From NCBI GenBank assembly GCA_024449915.1, contig JAMZAV010000068.1, positions 62,001 through 126,000 of the forward strand: a DNA stretch of 64,000 nucleotides, read 5' to 3'. Origin of the DNA: Sweltsa coloradensis. Taxonomy: Eukaryota; Arthropoda; Insecta; Plecoptera; Chloroperlidae. Both the position numbers and the translations under genes were made by a program. The notes under the pieces were generated by a model that worked only from the letters and a program-made list of their open reading frames with translations, was not told the origin of the DNA and searched no databases. Below are positions 10,453 through 22,149 of this stretch, piece after piece (positions within the stretch are counted from its first letter, which is position 1; every line of letters starts with the position of its first letter).

Positions 10453-11910
10453 GTAGGTCTACAATTAAAAAAAATGATGTTGAAATGTGTTTATTCATTT
10501 ATTGATTTACTAATTAAGCCTCTATGAAGATTTTTGTAATGTATTTTGAATTTGAGTATTTTCAAAACACATTTTTTTGTAATACAAATTTTCCAATGCA
10601 TTTGTATCTTGTATTTAAAAATACTGAGTTTTGAAATATTTTGTATTTCAAATAATTTTTTTCGTATTCGCCCATCTCTGCACATAACTAAAAGTAGTCT
10701 GGATGTTCTGGGAATCTGTGTTCGATTACCGATACGAGATCAGAACCCGGACATGTCACACAATTAAAGGTAGTGGAAGGTTCTGGGTTCGATTCCTGTC
10801 ACCGGCAAGACTGAGTGGAAGGTTTAGGGGAATTATTTTTTCCCTCAACTCTTTCTTATTATGCTCGTTTAGCCTTATTTATTTTAAATAGTATATAAAA
10901 ACCATAGAAAAATAAGCGATTGAATGCCAAATTAAATCAATTATTATCAACTAATCTATTTGCTTTTGAAGTAATGAATTCATTAACAATGGACATTTTA
11001 AATAACATCAGCAATTTAATTTCGTTATATCCATTATAGGTTTACCTTCAGTATTAATATCTAATTACAGATTTGGTCTTGTTGTAACAAATCGCTAAAT
11101 AATTATTTGTTATTTTGTATGCATTTACGTAATCTAAGTTGTATTTATTTTTCATTATCCGCCTTTGTAAAGCAGTTTTTATAACTGTATACAATTGATC
11201 TCGTTGGATATATGACAAATAAACTGGTATAATAATTCGTAGTTCGTAAAATACGAGATCAATTATTTAAAAGGAAATGTACTTAATTAATAAATAACAA
11301 GTCAATAGAATTTTAAATTAATGGCATTAATTTTATCGTATCTGCATTTTTGCTTTGTACAGTGCTAATAAACCAAACACCAAGGTTGTTGCATTCTGAT
11401 AAGAGATCAGATAAGTCGTACCATAAAGGTCGTACGAACCGACCAAAATGAGTCAATGCCATGGTATGATGACAAAGCGTCAATAAACAAGTGCCGGGTA
11501 TCGAATCAACTAGGCGACAGTGTTGAGTGGGCTGTAGGCCTTGAACTCAAGACCTCGGATCCACGAGTCTTTCTATAGTACACATTTTATATGTAATAAT
11601 GTTGTACAAGAAATTATTTAATTATTGTTTGGATGTTTCAGCATTCATTATTCTGATAGGAAGCAAGGTGAAAGTGAAACATTGATAAATGAGTTGGTGA
11701 ATGTCTTATGATGTCCGGACAGAAAATATTTCTAGTAACAGCAATGATACTCTCAAGTCACAAATACACCCAGTCTCTACGCTACGCCACGCCACGCCAC
11801 GCGCTGCGCTGCGCACATATACACACAAACACATGCATTTAGTTATTATTAATTAGCTTAAATTTGTTTAACAATACTTTGTATAGGGCTTACCCTTCTA
11901 GCATCAACAT
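10453..11910. other. Non-coding stretch with SINE-like heads
   Basis: No gene. Two polymerase III B-box-like words occur at 10721-10733 and 10783-10796 (GGGTTCGATTCC in the latter). A minus-strand B-box-like word (GAGTTCAAGGCC) lies near 11540, with a tRNA-Ala-like GTGCCGGGTATCGAATC stretch at 11491-11507. 11771-11812 is a short CGCCA/GCGCT tandem. The rest is AT-rich without visible structure. Confidence 0.4.
10703..10830 (+). repeat. Possible tRNA-derived SINE head
   Basis: Two tandem segments each carry a B-box-like GTTCGATTMC word. The second is close to the consensus GGTTCGANTCC. No convincing A box or tail was found, so this is only a candidate. Confidence 0.3.
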
Positions 11911-11913
11911 ATT

Positions 11914-12262
11914 ATTTTTTTTTTGCTTTATTTGGACTAAGGACGCGTCAACCGTTAGGTCATAATGATTAATGCACCACTCTAACTAGGGGTGGCATGC
12001 TGGTCAGAACCAGCCACGGGTAAGGGGAGGAAAGGGGGTTCTCACGTCGCGGTCGTCATTGTCTTCGTCATCGTTCGTGGTGTCATTGTCGTCATCGTCG
12101 TCGTGGGGTCGTCAAGGGAACGGGGCAAAATCCTCGACGACGATTGCCAGAGCTCGCCTCTATTTTTGGAGAGTAAAATACTACCCTTCATACTAGCTGA
12201 TGTTTGCGAGGTGGACTTTTTCTCTCGAATCGCCTTTTACGATTAGCAGAGCCATGCTCTGG
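11914..12262 (-). mobile_element. Interspersed retroposon-like repeat, family F copy 1
   Basis: Minus-strand copy beginning with GAGCATGGCTCTGCTAATCG and ending in a TTTATTTGG/poly(T) edge (A-rich on its own strand). A second copy lies at 26064-26425. Shared blocks include GGCGATT, AAACATCAGCTAG-type, GAGCTCGCCTC-type and CAACCGTTAGGTCATAATG segments, with a GTC/GAC-rich simple stretch in the middle. The A-rich 3' end suggests a SINE or the 3' end of a LINE. No protein is evident. Confidence 0.7.
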
Positions 12263-13653
12263 GCCAAATTCTACCCCGGGCCCAGACGGGGATATTTTAA
12301 ATTTGATAATGTGGTTGACAGAGGCAGTCACCTCTGCCTTGTAGATATAAAGGAGACGTCGTAGGCCATCAGTAAGTGAGGTACAAGAGTATTACACCTA
12401 GTTGCTAATTGTGAAGTTAATCCCGTCTTATGTTGACCTCAATGGCTAATGCCACGAAATCAGGTGTTTTCTGCCAGGGTTCAAGTCAAAATTAATAGCA
12501 AAGTTAATTTAAGATTTGCAAACACTCCTATGTTAATGTTCGTCAATCGTCAATGTAATATTAACACGTTTAAAAAAAGTTTATGCTAGAATTGGTCTCT
12601 TTCAAATAAAAAACGCACACATACTTTCATATTCATTTTATTTGATGATCTAAATCACACGTTTTTATCATGGGTGTATACAACATTAATTTCGTCTTCA
12701 AAATGTTCTAATCTCAAATTGTTGCTATTAATAATAATATTGTAAGCTTTGGAATGTGTTACACTTACGTCAAGACAAAAGATTAATTGTAGAATATTTG
12801 AAAATCGCGCGTTATATATTACTTCTTTACCGACAACCTCGTTGTGCGGTTCTCTCACTTGACTACAGAGAGCAGCACACGTCTAACCAGCACAATCTGC
12901 CATCTAGTGTCGAATGTGTAAACTCGCTCGTGTGTGAAAAATTTAAACCAAGCGTTTCGTAGCATTTATTTTTTACCCAACTCCAAAGATGTATTTATTT
13001 TAAAATTGTCACAAAAGTTAAATTAGGACATTTGAAAAATGATTAAGTAATTAAAGTTAGATATTATGTTCTATATTGACGTGGGATATGGTTTGCTTAA
13101 AATAATCTATCAGCGTTTAGTGTTATCGAAAATATATTTTACTGAAATAGCATCTATACCAAAGCACAAAACGCTTGAAAAATTATGACACTGAACTTCT
13201 AATAATTCATATTTCTTAAAAATAATCTTTTTGTTTTTGCGAGATTGTCGAATGTAATGTAATGTCATCTTCTATACTGTATAATCAGGTAATATGCTAA
13301 ATGCAACATCCAGTTATTTCCAAACACAACGATATTCAGGAAACAACAAAAAGCCAGAGAAAATTTTATTCTTATAAATATTTTGACATTGCCTACCTGG
13401 CTAATACTCAAATTCGCCACGAAAATACGTATATTGCTAGTGCCGACTAACAAACGGCTAAGTTTTAAAGTTATATTGATTTATGCCAATATGCTGTCAA
13501 GGTACTCCAACAATATGTTGTTTATCATCCACATTTTGTTACACGTCAAGAAACAATAATTATAGATAATAATGGATTATGGATCTTATAAGTTATATGA
13601 AATGCAAATAATAACATAATAAAATCCACTTTATCCATTATTTTATTTCCTAT
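12263..13653. other. Non-coding stretch
   Basis: AT-rich. Short frames only, none with recognisable features. No repeat of the families described here was seen. Confidence 0.5.
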
Positions 13654-14367
13654 TTAGCGAGCGAAGCGAGCGTTTCCATTTGACTCTGCCGGAAAAATTT
13701 GTCACTCGTTTTGTTTTGTTTTTTTTTTTTTTTTTTTGTTTTGTTTTTTTTTTGTTTGTATGTCTCGCCATAACGTTTCGAACGGAGGCTCGGATCGAGT
13801 TGAAATTTTCACCATCCGCAAGCTTTGTTTCTCGATTGAATGCCATTAGTTTTGTGCAAAATCGTTCAAAAAGTTAAAAAAGTTACATTAAAGTTAATCG
13901 AAAGTTTTTTTTCAACTAACCGGCGACAAAATCTGAGATAGCCAAATCATTTAGAATGTCCGTCCGGTCACGAATATGTTAATTTTAGTTTGATCCGATA
14001 AGTAGTGTAAAATGGAAATTACATTATAACAAAAGTAACGTTGCCATGGCAACGAAAAGACGCGCGAAGTTTCTAATGCACTGCCACCTAGAAGTAATCA
14101 AAATACTTTCGAGGAAGCTGTCACCAAAGAGTTTAAAATATTTTTCCCAATGAGTCAAGGTCCTCTAGATGGCGGTGGATTTTTCATCACAAAGTAAAGA
14201 TTTACCCTTTCGGGTTTACCCAAATATCTTGGCAATAATAAATAATATCGGAAACTGGCCCTGTGGACAGCGAACGTCGCAAATTTTAAAATTTAAAAAA
14301 ATGTGCATTGTGGGTCTAGCTATAGCACGTGCTCGCTTATCAACGCGTCCAACTGAGCGTTTCCTAG
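13654..14367 (+). mobile_element. Family A Helitron-like element, copy A2 (full length)
   Basis: Inverted full-length partner of A1: 5' end TTAGCGAGCGAAGCG, T/GTTT-rich tract (13707-13760), X-box palindrome at 14039-14054, subterminal GCTCGCTTA, hairpin AACGC/GCGTT, then CTAG at 14364-14367 followed by T. Length is about 714 bp. Sequence agreement with A1 is high across the element, with small indels mainly in the homopolymers and a diverged patch near 14120-14150. Confidence 0.8.
14039..14054. promoter_or_regulatory. Perfect RFX X-box-like palindrome in A2
   Basis: Same CGTTGCCATGGCAACG word as in A1, at the equivalent position. Conservation in both copies means it belongs to the family rather than to one site. 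Confidence 0.5.
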
Positions 14368-15839
14368 TTTAATTTAAACTGCATCTAATTACACTACGTG
14401 TAAGTGACTTGGCTGAGCAATAAAGAAACATTGCATAACTAACAAGTTTCTTTCTATCAAAGATTACATAACTCTCCTTATCTTCTTGTTTTCTATACAC
14501 TTGATAATAAAAACCAATTAACGTACTGACGTCAAAAATAGTTTATTTTTATCCCTTGCAGTTTTTCAGTCATAAATAAAAGTCTCACATTTTGCTCATA
14601 TTTTTTTACGGGACAACCGAGTGTTTATTCACATCCTATAAGGTATTGCTGGACAACCAATCAGACGAAGGCAATTGAACAAAACACTTTTTAAAATTAT
14701 TAAAGCAGAAGCAGGATAAAGGTGAAAATGAAGATGACGATTACAATGATGATGAAGAAACGCTGAGTGCGGCAACCTCGACACAAAACTGTTTCGTGCC
14801 CCAGATATCGGTGTGAAGAACACCACTCAACCCGACATTGTTGGAAATGAGTATTGATTATTATGTTTATATTACCTTCAAAAACACGTTTGGAATTAGT
14901 ATTATCTGTTAGTAAAATATGTAATCAACCATTTAAACTCAGTTATCTAAATGAAATCTTCCCGAACAACCATGACAACCATAATTTTGTGAACATAATT
15001 AACACAAGCATTACATTTCACTGCGTGATCTAGAAGGCAGAGGCAAATTAATTAATTATTCAAAAATTATGTTCATCTCTTATGACGTAATGGGTAGTTT
15101 TTGAAAAAAATTTAAGGGAAAATCTTAATCTTTAAAGTCTCGTAGAATATAAAATTTAAATTGCGCAACCTGTGTTTTAAATAAAATAATCTGTTGACGT
15201 ACATGTACGCACTAACACTGATGCCAATGTGTAATATAGCTGTTTTATAATCTATGTATGCCTTGGTACTGCGTAGTTTATACATCACTTGATACAATAT
15301 TGGCCCAGGATGCTCTTGAACACAGATTAATCTTCATCTCGCTTACTTTCACAGCTATCAGTTTGGCGGTATCTGTATAACCTTGGCTCGTCACGCAGGA
15401 AAGAGACTATCTTTCTTAAAATCATGTAATTAATTTTAAGATTCAACTTCCTAAAGAAAGATATAGTCCACTACACAAAAACAGTCTCTTGTACTGAATA
15501 TTTTCGACGCGTATATCATTTTGAAACATACTAGAGTAGAACAAAAAATAAGCTAACTTCCTTTTCATTTTATAAAATTTAAGTTTTTCGAGACTGATAT
15601 TCAGATTTCAAAAACAATCTTGTTCAAAAATATTCTGAATCTTTTTGAATTTACCCACTTTATACCTAGTGAGAATCTGAAATAGAGCTCACTGCAGACC
15701 CCTATATTCACATGGAACAAATGGGCGCTTCTCTTGACCAGCAGTAGGCAATTCAATATCGGACCCTCCGGCTTACTACGCCACTACACTATACCCTATC
15801 TGGTAACGGCAGATTTGGCAAATATTGCACATTTTGAAA
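14368..15839. other. Non-coding stretch
   Basis: AT-rich. No recognised gene, transposon terminus or RNA. Small frames at 14629-14826 and 15112-15297 (minus) look like chance. Confidence 0.5.
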
Positions 15840-15929
15840 TCTCTTGCTCACCCCAGAGTTTCCAAGACCCGGGAGATCGTAGAGGCGTACATCGACGGCT
15901 CCGGCCGTCTGGACGCAGGTTCCAAGTGA
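15840..15929 (+). pseudogene. Possible C-terminal fragment of a Penelope-like element endonuclease
   Basis: In one frame the segment reads LAHPRVSKTREIVEAY followed by IDGSGRLDAGSK and a stop at 15927-15929. HPR-SK-TRE-EAY matches my memory of the C-terminal end of GIY-YIG endonuclease domains in Penelope-like retroelements, where a conserved Glu lies in this segment. Nothing upstream in this frame is clearly homologous, so it is a short relic if real. The other overlapping frames (15734-16018 on +, 15789-16031 on -) are probably chance. Confidence 0.3.
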
Positions 15930-16013
15930 GAGGAATAAATACATGCGACTCGTTCGTTTTACATTCCTTTTTTTATCAACCATCTCAAGCAGCTGCAGTG
16001 AACTACGAAATAC

Positions 16014-16209
16014 GTTAGGCAATCGTACCACAATACCCTACTAAACCAATATGATTCATTTCTTTACTGTATTACTTGAAAGTTGAGAATATCTGATTGA
16101 ATTGATCATACATTTCTATATATATTTAAGTTTTGCTGTCTGTACCAATATTCAACCAGTATGTTATGTTCAATAAAGTATTATTTAAAAAAAAAAAAAA
16201 GTTAGGCAA
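16014..16209 (+). mobile_element. Poly(A) retroposon insertion with 9-bp target-site duplication
   Basis: GTTAGGCAA at 16014-16022 is repeated exactly at 16201-16209. The 178 bp between them ends in AATAAA (16172-16177), then a run of 14 A residues, directly abutting the second repeat. This is the signature of target-primed reverse transcription of a polyadenylated RNA by LINE machinery. The body has no frame and resembles nothing else in the window; it may be the 3' UTR of a host mRNA or the truncated 3' end of a LINE. Confidence 0.85.
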
Positions 16210-16836
16210 CTAATGTCACCACCATAGTTCATATCCAATAGACTTTCCATACGTTTATCTTGAATGTTTGTATTTATTACCACTTTTCCGCCCATCCTTC
16301 CAAGTGTGAGTCACGTCTCACGATAAAAAATCAAAAGTGGCTCCGACTCAACACGTGCTTTTGTTGACATTGGATCTTAACAAGAATGATGCAGAATGTT
16401 TTTGGTGACCAAGGAGGCAAGGCAAGCCGTTATCAGGGAAAATTTTAGTCCGCACTACCAACAAAATATTTCAATGAAGAATATCGTTTTATTTGTTCGT
16501 TCTTCACAACTTGTTATTAAGTTGCTTCGCTCCCTATTCTTGAAACTCCCGTACAAGTGCTTTTAATAAATCTGATTGCGGCTGTGATGATTGTGATGTT
16601 CAATGATGTCCTTGTCTCCAAAATCAGTCTAATTTTGGTCAATTTAAAAAATGATAAGTATTATTTTGTTTAGGTATACTTATTTGGTTACTTATTCACA
16701 AACATGTTTTGAGTTCACACTGTCAAAAAATTAATACAGTCATGCAAAACCAGGATCTTGGACCCGGCAAACAATTTGTTGCACATTATCCTTCTAGTAC
16801 AAGTAGATCGTTATTAGTTTGTTTTAAGCTAATCAA
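16210..16836. other. Non-coding stretch
   Basis: No gene or repeat recognised. Confidence 0.5.
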
Positions 16837-17217
16837 ATCCCACATATAACAAAAAACTTGTAAAAAAACAGCCAAACCTTACACAATCAAAAGCAATGAG
16901 ATCTAAAAGAAATGCCAAGCTTATGTACCCTCCTACATTTTCGCAATCTTAATACATAAATTCACTTTGCCCTGTGACTGCATCCTAGCAAAGCGTGGCA
17001 AAATTTTATTTGCAACTATTGTTTTAAATGTAAAAGTTTGTGCAAATTTATTTTGCCAAGCTTTGCAAGGATGCAGTCACAGGACAAAGTGAATTTATGT
17101 ATTAAGATTGCGAAAATGTAGGAGGGTACATAAGCTTGGCATTTCTTTTAGATCTCATTGCTTTTGATTGTGTAAGGTTTGGCTGTTTTTTTACAAGTTT
17201 TTTGTTATATGTGGGAT
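16837..17217. repeat. Near-perfect long inverted repeat (arms about 178 bp, loop about 25 b)
   Basis: The left arm (16837 to about 17015) is inversely matched by the right arm (about 17041-17217) with only a few mismatches near the loop. It would form one long hairpin if transcribed. No open frame, and no obvious target-site duplication just outside. It may be a foldback/MITE-type transposon or a hairpin-RNA source. Confidence 0.92.
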
Positions 17218-17344
17218 CTCATTACTTTTTCAAGTTCCATTACAAAATTATTTGTTAAAATATAATAATTTTATCAAAGTCGATTTAATTCTAATGGTAT
17301 TACTAATTATCAATAGAATTTAAAATATCTAGTGGTCCAAAGAC

Positions 17345-17560
17345 TTGTTTTTTGTAAACAATGTAGGTGATCATTGTCAAGTAACTATAGTTACTTGTTG
17401 ACTATATTTTTGTAAAAAGCTTATATTAAAACCTTTATTTGGAAGCCTTCCAGCAAACTTTTTCAACTTTTTCTTTCAAAAGACACTATATCACTATAAC
17501 CTTAATGTACATGTAAAATATGAATGTCGTAGCCCCACCCGTTTGGTTAGAATCGCGGGC
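17345..17560 (-). mobile_element. Family B fragment
   Basis: One internal unit of family B on the minus strand, recognisable from the ATGTAGGTGATCATTGTCAAG stretch (TGATTGTTGTCAAG in other copies), the AAACCTTTATT, CAACTTTTTCTTTCAAAAG and TAGCCCCACCCGTTTGGT blocks. Both termini are missing. It is followed by a short GTAGTAGCA tandem (17585-17612). Confidence 0.7.
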
Positions 17561-19930
17561 CGATTGAAACTGACGAATTTGACCGTAGTAGTAGCAGTAG
17601 TAGCAGTAGCTTACATCCTTTTGAGCATGTTTCAAGCAATTTTTTTAGTTTTTTCACCAAGAAGGAATGCTCGTACCCCAACCAAATTTGGCATGTGTTG
17701 TCAAGTACCTAAATCCCCTCGATTTTGATAGTTTTCAAGTTCACATCACGTTTCATGACGGCTGGGTAACACCTCGAAATCACCCCAACTCTGCTTGCTG
17801 TATAAGGTGCCTGTGTGTGTAGCGCGCCACGGCTTTGATGCGGCGCCCTAACGGGCACCTAGATGATAATTTATATGGTTTTTGAACAGTGAATGTTTAT
17901 GGAATATGTTTTGAATTCAAGTACATCAAAACAGTTTTATAAGCATCCTCTTCTATATTATCGTAATATGATACAAATTAATTGTACACATTGTTTAATT
18001 AAAAGAGAGGTTGTAGGCCTTTTCAAGTTACGTCTTGAATATTTGAATCTTACCAAGTTGGTTCTAAAAGTTTTTGAGTATATTGAAAAGTTTCTACATT
18101 TTAATTAACAGAATTACGGGAACACTAGCTTTGAACCAGGGAACGTGTAAGATTATGCAACCGGTGTAAGCGCTGGCACCTTCTGCTTCTCTCAAACTTC
18201 CACGCAGAATATATTTGAACATTAATCAATGGCACGGGTTTCTTTTCACGCACTTCTTGTTTCCGTAGGTTAGGAAGTTTGCTTGGTTGCAAGTTTTTGA
18301 TTGATTCTCACTGCAGTCATGGAGTGATTATACAAGCGTATATTTCATGTAATTTTATTTGCCGTTTTTAGTGATATTCATACTGATTAGGGTAAGAAAC
18401 ATTAAGTTGGAGGAATATTGACATTATGTTGTTCAATATTTCTACGCAGTAAACTCTATATGAGTTAACTCTATATCAGCCATTTAAAAATTTAGAAAAT
18501 ATCTCACTATACACATGTAGGCTATGTGCTGGAAAATGTTATGTAGATGTATTTATTACTACTGTCCTTTGGTGGTCAAGAAGTGGATTTAAAATTTGAA
18601 AACAATTATGGCATTGGGTCAGGGTACGCAGTATTAACATTATTTCGATAAACTGAACAGGATATGAAACAAAAGCTTCTTTTCTTCTAAAAAAATTGCG
18701 GATGATTGAATATTTGAAATGTAACTCATATTTTCGTAATTTTTGGTTTATGAATTGACATAGAAGATTTTCCAATGAAAATACAATTTGACAATACTTA
18801 TTTAGAACACAGATTCTAGTAAATAATAAACACATAGATTGTTCGAATTATAAATGTATTTTATATAACTTATTCAATTGGTTTCTAAATGTAATTAGGT
18901 GTTTGAATGGTGAGTGGTGACGATTGCTATTCACAGAGAATTTGGTATAAATCCAATAACCCATTGGCCGGAATTGGTAACAACAAAACAGACAAGTAAA
19001 TAAACAAAACAAACATACTGACAATGAAACTAAATGTATACTTGTTGATTGAAATGAAATATCGTTAAAAATTGTGGTTCTAACAGCATTGTTTCACAGG
19101 CAATGTTTATTTACTTCGTACACAACGACAACAGTAATTTTAAAAGTATTTTTGGGCAATAACTCTGGTCTTTCAATAACAATATTGAATTGAATATTTA
19201 ACTTAAAAAAGTATTTTTCATACTGAAGGTTGAACAAACGAAAAATTTACAGTAAACTACTCTTTGTGGCTGTTCTTTTTTTTAAAAAATATATTTAAAA
19301 AAAAAACAACAACAAAATATGAAAAACCTGAAAGAGATTGGAATTTTTTCCTTTCAAAGGCAAGAGTTGGGAATAGAGTTTCCCTCCGGGGTGCGATATT
19401 GGACGGCGGTGGGCAACGATTTGTGTGCGCGTCGTGTATGTGTTTGTTTATTCAATCCGGCCTAACTCCTCATGTTTATGTAACGATGCTAATCGAGGCG
19501 ATAAGTGGCCGAATTTTTCGGCTCGTTGGTCTTTTGCGGGCTCCGTTGTTGTTGAGAATTATTTTATTCCAGTAAAACAATTCGGAAAATCACTGATCGA
19601 ATCAGAGCGAACCGGCAGAATTTTAAAGTCTGAATTAATTTACAGAATTACAACGATACTTCAAATCTAATCGACGTAAATGGCGATTTCGAAGCTACTT
19701 TGCCTGTGCAACACAATAAATTTGTACTATATTCACCAATGAAAATCAGCTCTTGCAATTGAGCTGGCAAAGAATAAATATCCATGAAATTACGTATCCA
19801 CGAATAGTGTTTATCGGGAATGAGTTATCCTATCGAAGAGTTAAGTCCTGAATATATGTAGGGATCAGGACCATAATGCCACCCTACGAGCACTGTAGGG
19901 CAATACGACGACAGCCCAGAGGCTACAAAC
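17561..19930. other. Non-coding stretch
   Basis: AT-rich. Several short frames but no recognisable protein, repeat terminus or RNA gene. 19280-19312 is A/T low complexity. Confidence 0.45.
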
Positions 19931-19939
19931 AACATATTA

Positions 19940-20150
19940 TTGGTTACTCATTGGTGGGCTCTAGTTCGCAGTCTCGGGTTCGATTACCACTACGCACACA
20001 ATTGACATTGAATTTGCACGGGCGGTTTCCTCTCTCAAATACTAAGTAGGCACACTAGGTAACTTATTATTACGGGCATCATAAACATAATTCTATTGGG
20101 CGTCACCCTCTGTTTCTCGCCTTCAATTTCCCATGTATCCAACTGTAGGC
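19940..20150 (+). repeat. Possible tRNA-derived SINE
   Basis: GGTGGGCTCTAGTTCGCAG followed by the B-box-like CGGGTTCGATTACC (19976-19989) looks like the 3' half of a tRNA-derived head. Downstream sequence (GGGCGTCACCCTCTG at about 20100) would be the body. No second copy in this window proves it. Confidence 0.4.
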
Positions 20151-21212
20151 CTACTCGTTGAATGGATATTGTTGTAAATAAGTTTCGTGAAAATAAATCA
20201 ATATCATTAATGCTATTGGTGAGTTATACCATCTTCTTCAGGTTTTCCCTACGAACTCTCCACATACCCTACTTAAGCTTCCAAGTCTGGACAAATACAT
20301 TGTACTATACCCACAATAAGCAGGTTACAAAATATACACCTACCTACCTAATAAAACCTTTATTTCATACAGACGTATATCCTTAAGCTGATCAGCTGAT
20401 AGCAACGTGAATTGTGTGTATAGGCTATATATAGGCTACCTCCACCCATTAAATGTATATAATAGGGCATGAGGGGATGAACGGTGACTCAATCCCACGT
20501 CTAACCAATAAGCCGCGGCTGAAATGGGGATTGGGTGATGTGGGGTCGGGAAACAACCCAGCCTAACTTTGAGCTATGTGAGCGAGGAAAATTTCCTTAG
20601 AGGAGCCCAGTAGATAAGCATCATATACACACATTCATGAGTGAGCCTTGAACAGACATTCAGAAACAAACTCATTCGCTCGCTCAAAAACTTAAGGAAA
20701 TAAATATGAAACGCGGAAGTAGCGTACTTGTATGAAGGCACCAAGCCATCATGATTTACATCGGTATATATATATAAAAACAATATATTGTTCAATTCAA
20801 ATTGTGGTGTATCATTGCAAGCATTTAATCAAATATATTATTTATTTGACTTTTATTATCGACAGTATCATGTGGTTGTATTCATGTTAAACAGAGCTAA
20901 AACGATTGAAAATTTTGTTGTAATTTTGTTGCAACGTTTTAATTCGAATCATTTTAATTAAAATCTCTTTTCCATTTACATATTCATTACGTCTGAGTAA
21001 CATATGAGTACAAATTGTGAATACCACAAGCACGACTAATAGAAATAGAGAAGCTTACCGTTATTGTTCCGAGCTTGTTCTAGCCTTTACTAGTATGGAT
21101 GCTTGAATATGATGATTTTTGTTGATTATTGTCTCTATTAATGGCTTTTCGAAACTCGATACGATAAGTGGTGATAAATGACGTTGGACGATTACAAAAA
21201 AATGTGCAACAA
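20151..21212. other. Non-coding stretch
   Basis: Nothing recognised. A C/G-rich patch at 20455-20560 contains ACTCAATCCCACGTCTAACC, weakly tRNA-like on the minus strand. Confidence 0.4.
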
Positions 21213-21318
21213 CGTCCTCTTAGTGAGCCATACGCGTCGGACCAGCGTCGTTGCTGTCTTCAGCTGGCGGCAACGACACGTGGCGCTGGTCCGAAGCGTA
21301 TGGCTCTCTAAGAGGACG
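21213..21318. repeat. Hairpin with arms of about 35-45 bp
   Basis: CGTCCTCTTAGTGAGCC, then ATACGCGTCGGACCAGCG, is inversely repeated at 21277-21318 with few mismatches; TCGTTGC and GCAACGA extend the pairing. The loop carries GTCTTCAGCTGG. It is GC-rich for the region. It could be a short foldback transposon or a precursor-like RNA hairpin. Confidence 0.75.
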
Positions 21319-22030
21319 CCAATCGTATCCTCCGCGGACGTCATGGGGGCTTGAATCTAACTTATATTTTTGAGTTTCCAATCTTACTCTCACAAGGTAT
21401 TTAGAAGCTGCTACTTCTAGCAAGAATACTTTTCGCATCACTCTATAATATACAATTTAAACTTAATTTCAATCTCTTGACGAGATGAGAGAACCCCTTC
21501 TTGTTCTAGGCTCAGGGGACAAAGTAAACGGGACTTAACCCGACCCTAAGAACAGTGTAAGGCTGTCACACGTGACAGAGCTAACCACATTGAGACGAGG
21601 ACAGCTGTGTTGTAACGAAGACCGCTGACACTCGAGCATTTCAAGGGTGATATTGCGGCTGAACATGCTGGCCCTTGAAGAGGGCACCGAAAAACGCACC
21701 CAAGGTGGGAGCGGATGTTACGGGGTGTGGGGACTGGGGACACGAGGGAGAAGAAAACTCTTCGAAAGCCTAGGAGAGCTATTTGCGTTTTATACACTAA
21801 ATCATATTTTCTAAATTTAAGTTTGTTTGTTTTGATGTTTCTGGACACTAACGGTGGCTGATGATATGCAACCGATATTCTTCATGTCTGGAAATATCGC
21901 CTGTAGAAACATTTGGCCATCTAAAACCCAGGAGCTTCTCTTCGATGAAATCTACGGAGACTCAATGTTGGAACATTTTCATGAAGTATAAATGCTGTGG
22001 GCTGAGGCCCGGGCCGAATTATTCTATTTC
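21319..22030. other. Non-coding stretch
   Basis: Contains a 100-codon minus-strand frame (21546-21848) with no recognisable features, and higher GC than the neighbours. No identified element. Confidence 0.4.
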
Positions 22031-22051
22031 GGGGGGGGGGGGGGGGGGGGG
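22031..22051 (+). repeat. Poly(G) run
   Basis: 21 consecutive G residues, capable of G-quadruplex formation, and also a place where read length errors are likely. It lies just upstream of the broken LINE. Confidence 0.9.
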
Positions 22052-22149
22052 TACAAGAGAGAACCAATTTATCGGCTGCTGATCAACCACAAGGATCCAA
22101 CTTATTAAAGTAATCCAAAAATACATAAACACAATTTAACTAATCTAAT

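Noticed and set aside
10179..10505. Peptide-like similarity between families B and C (SNFHQDR- and KFHRNRS-type stretches) suggesting a conserved protein
   Set aside because: The DNA itself is homologous between families, the open stretch is only about 65 codons, frames break elsewhere, and there is no start context. DNA homology explains it.
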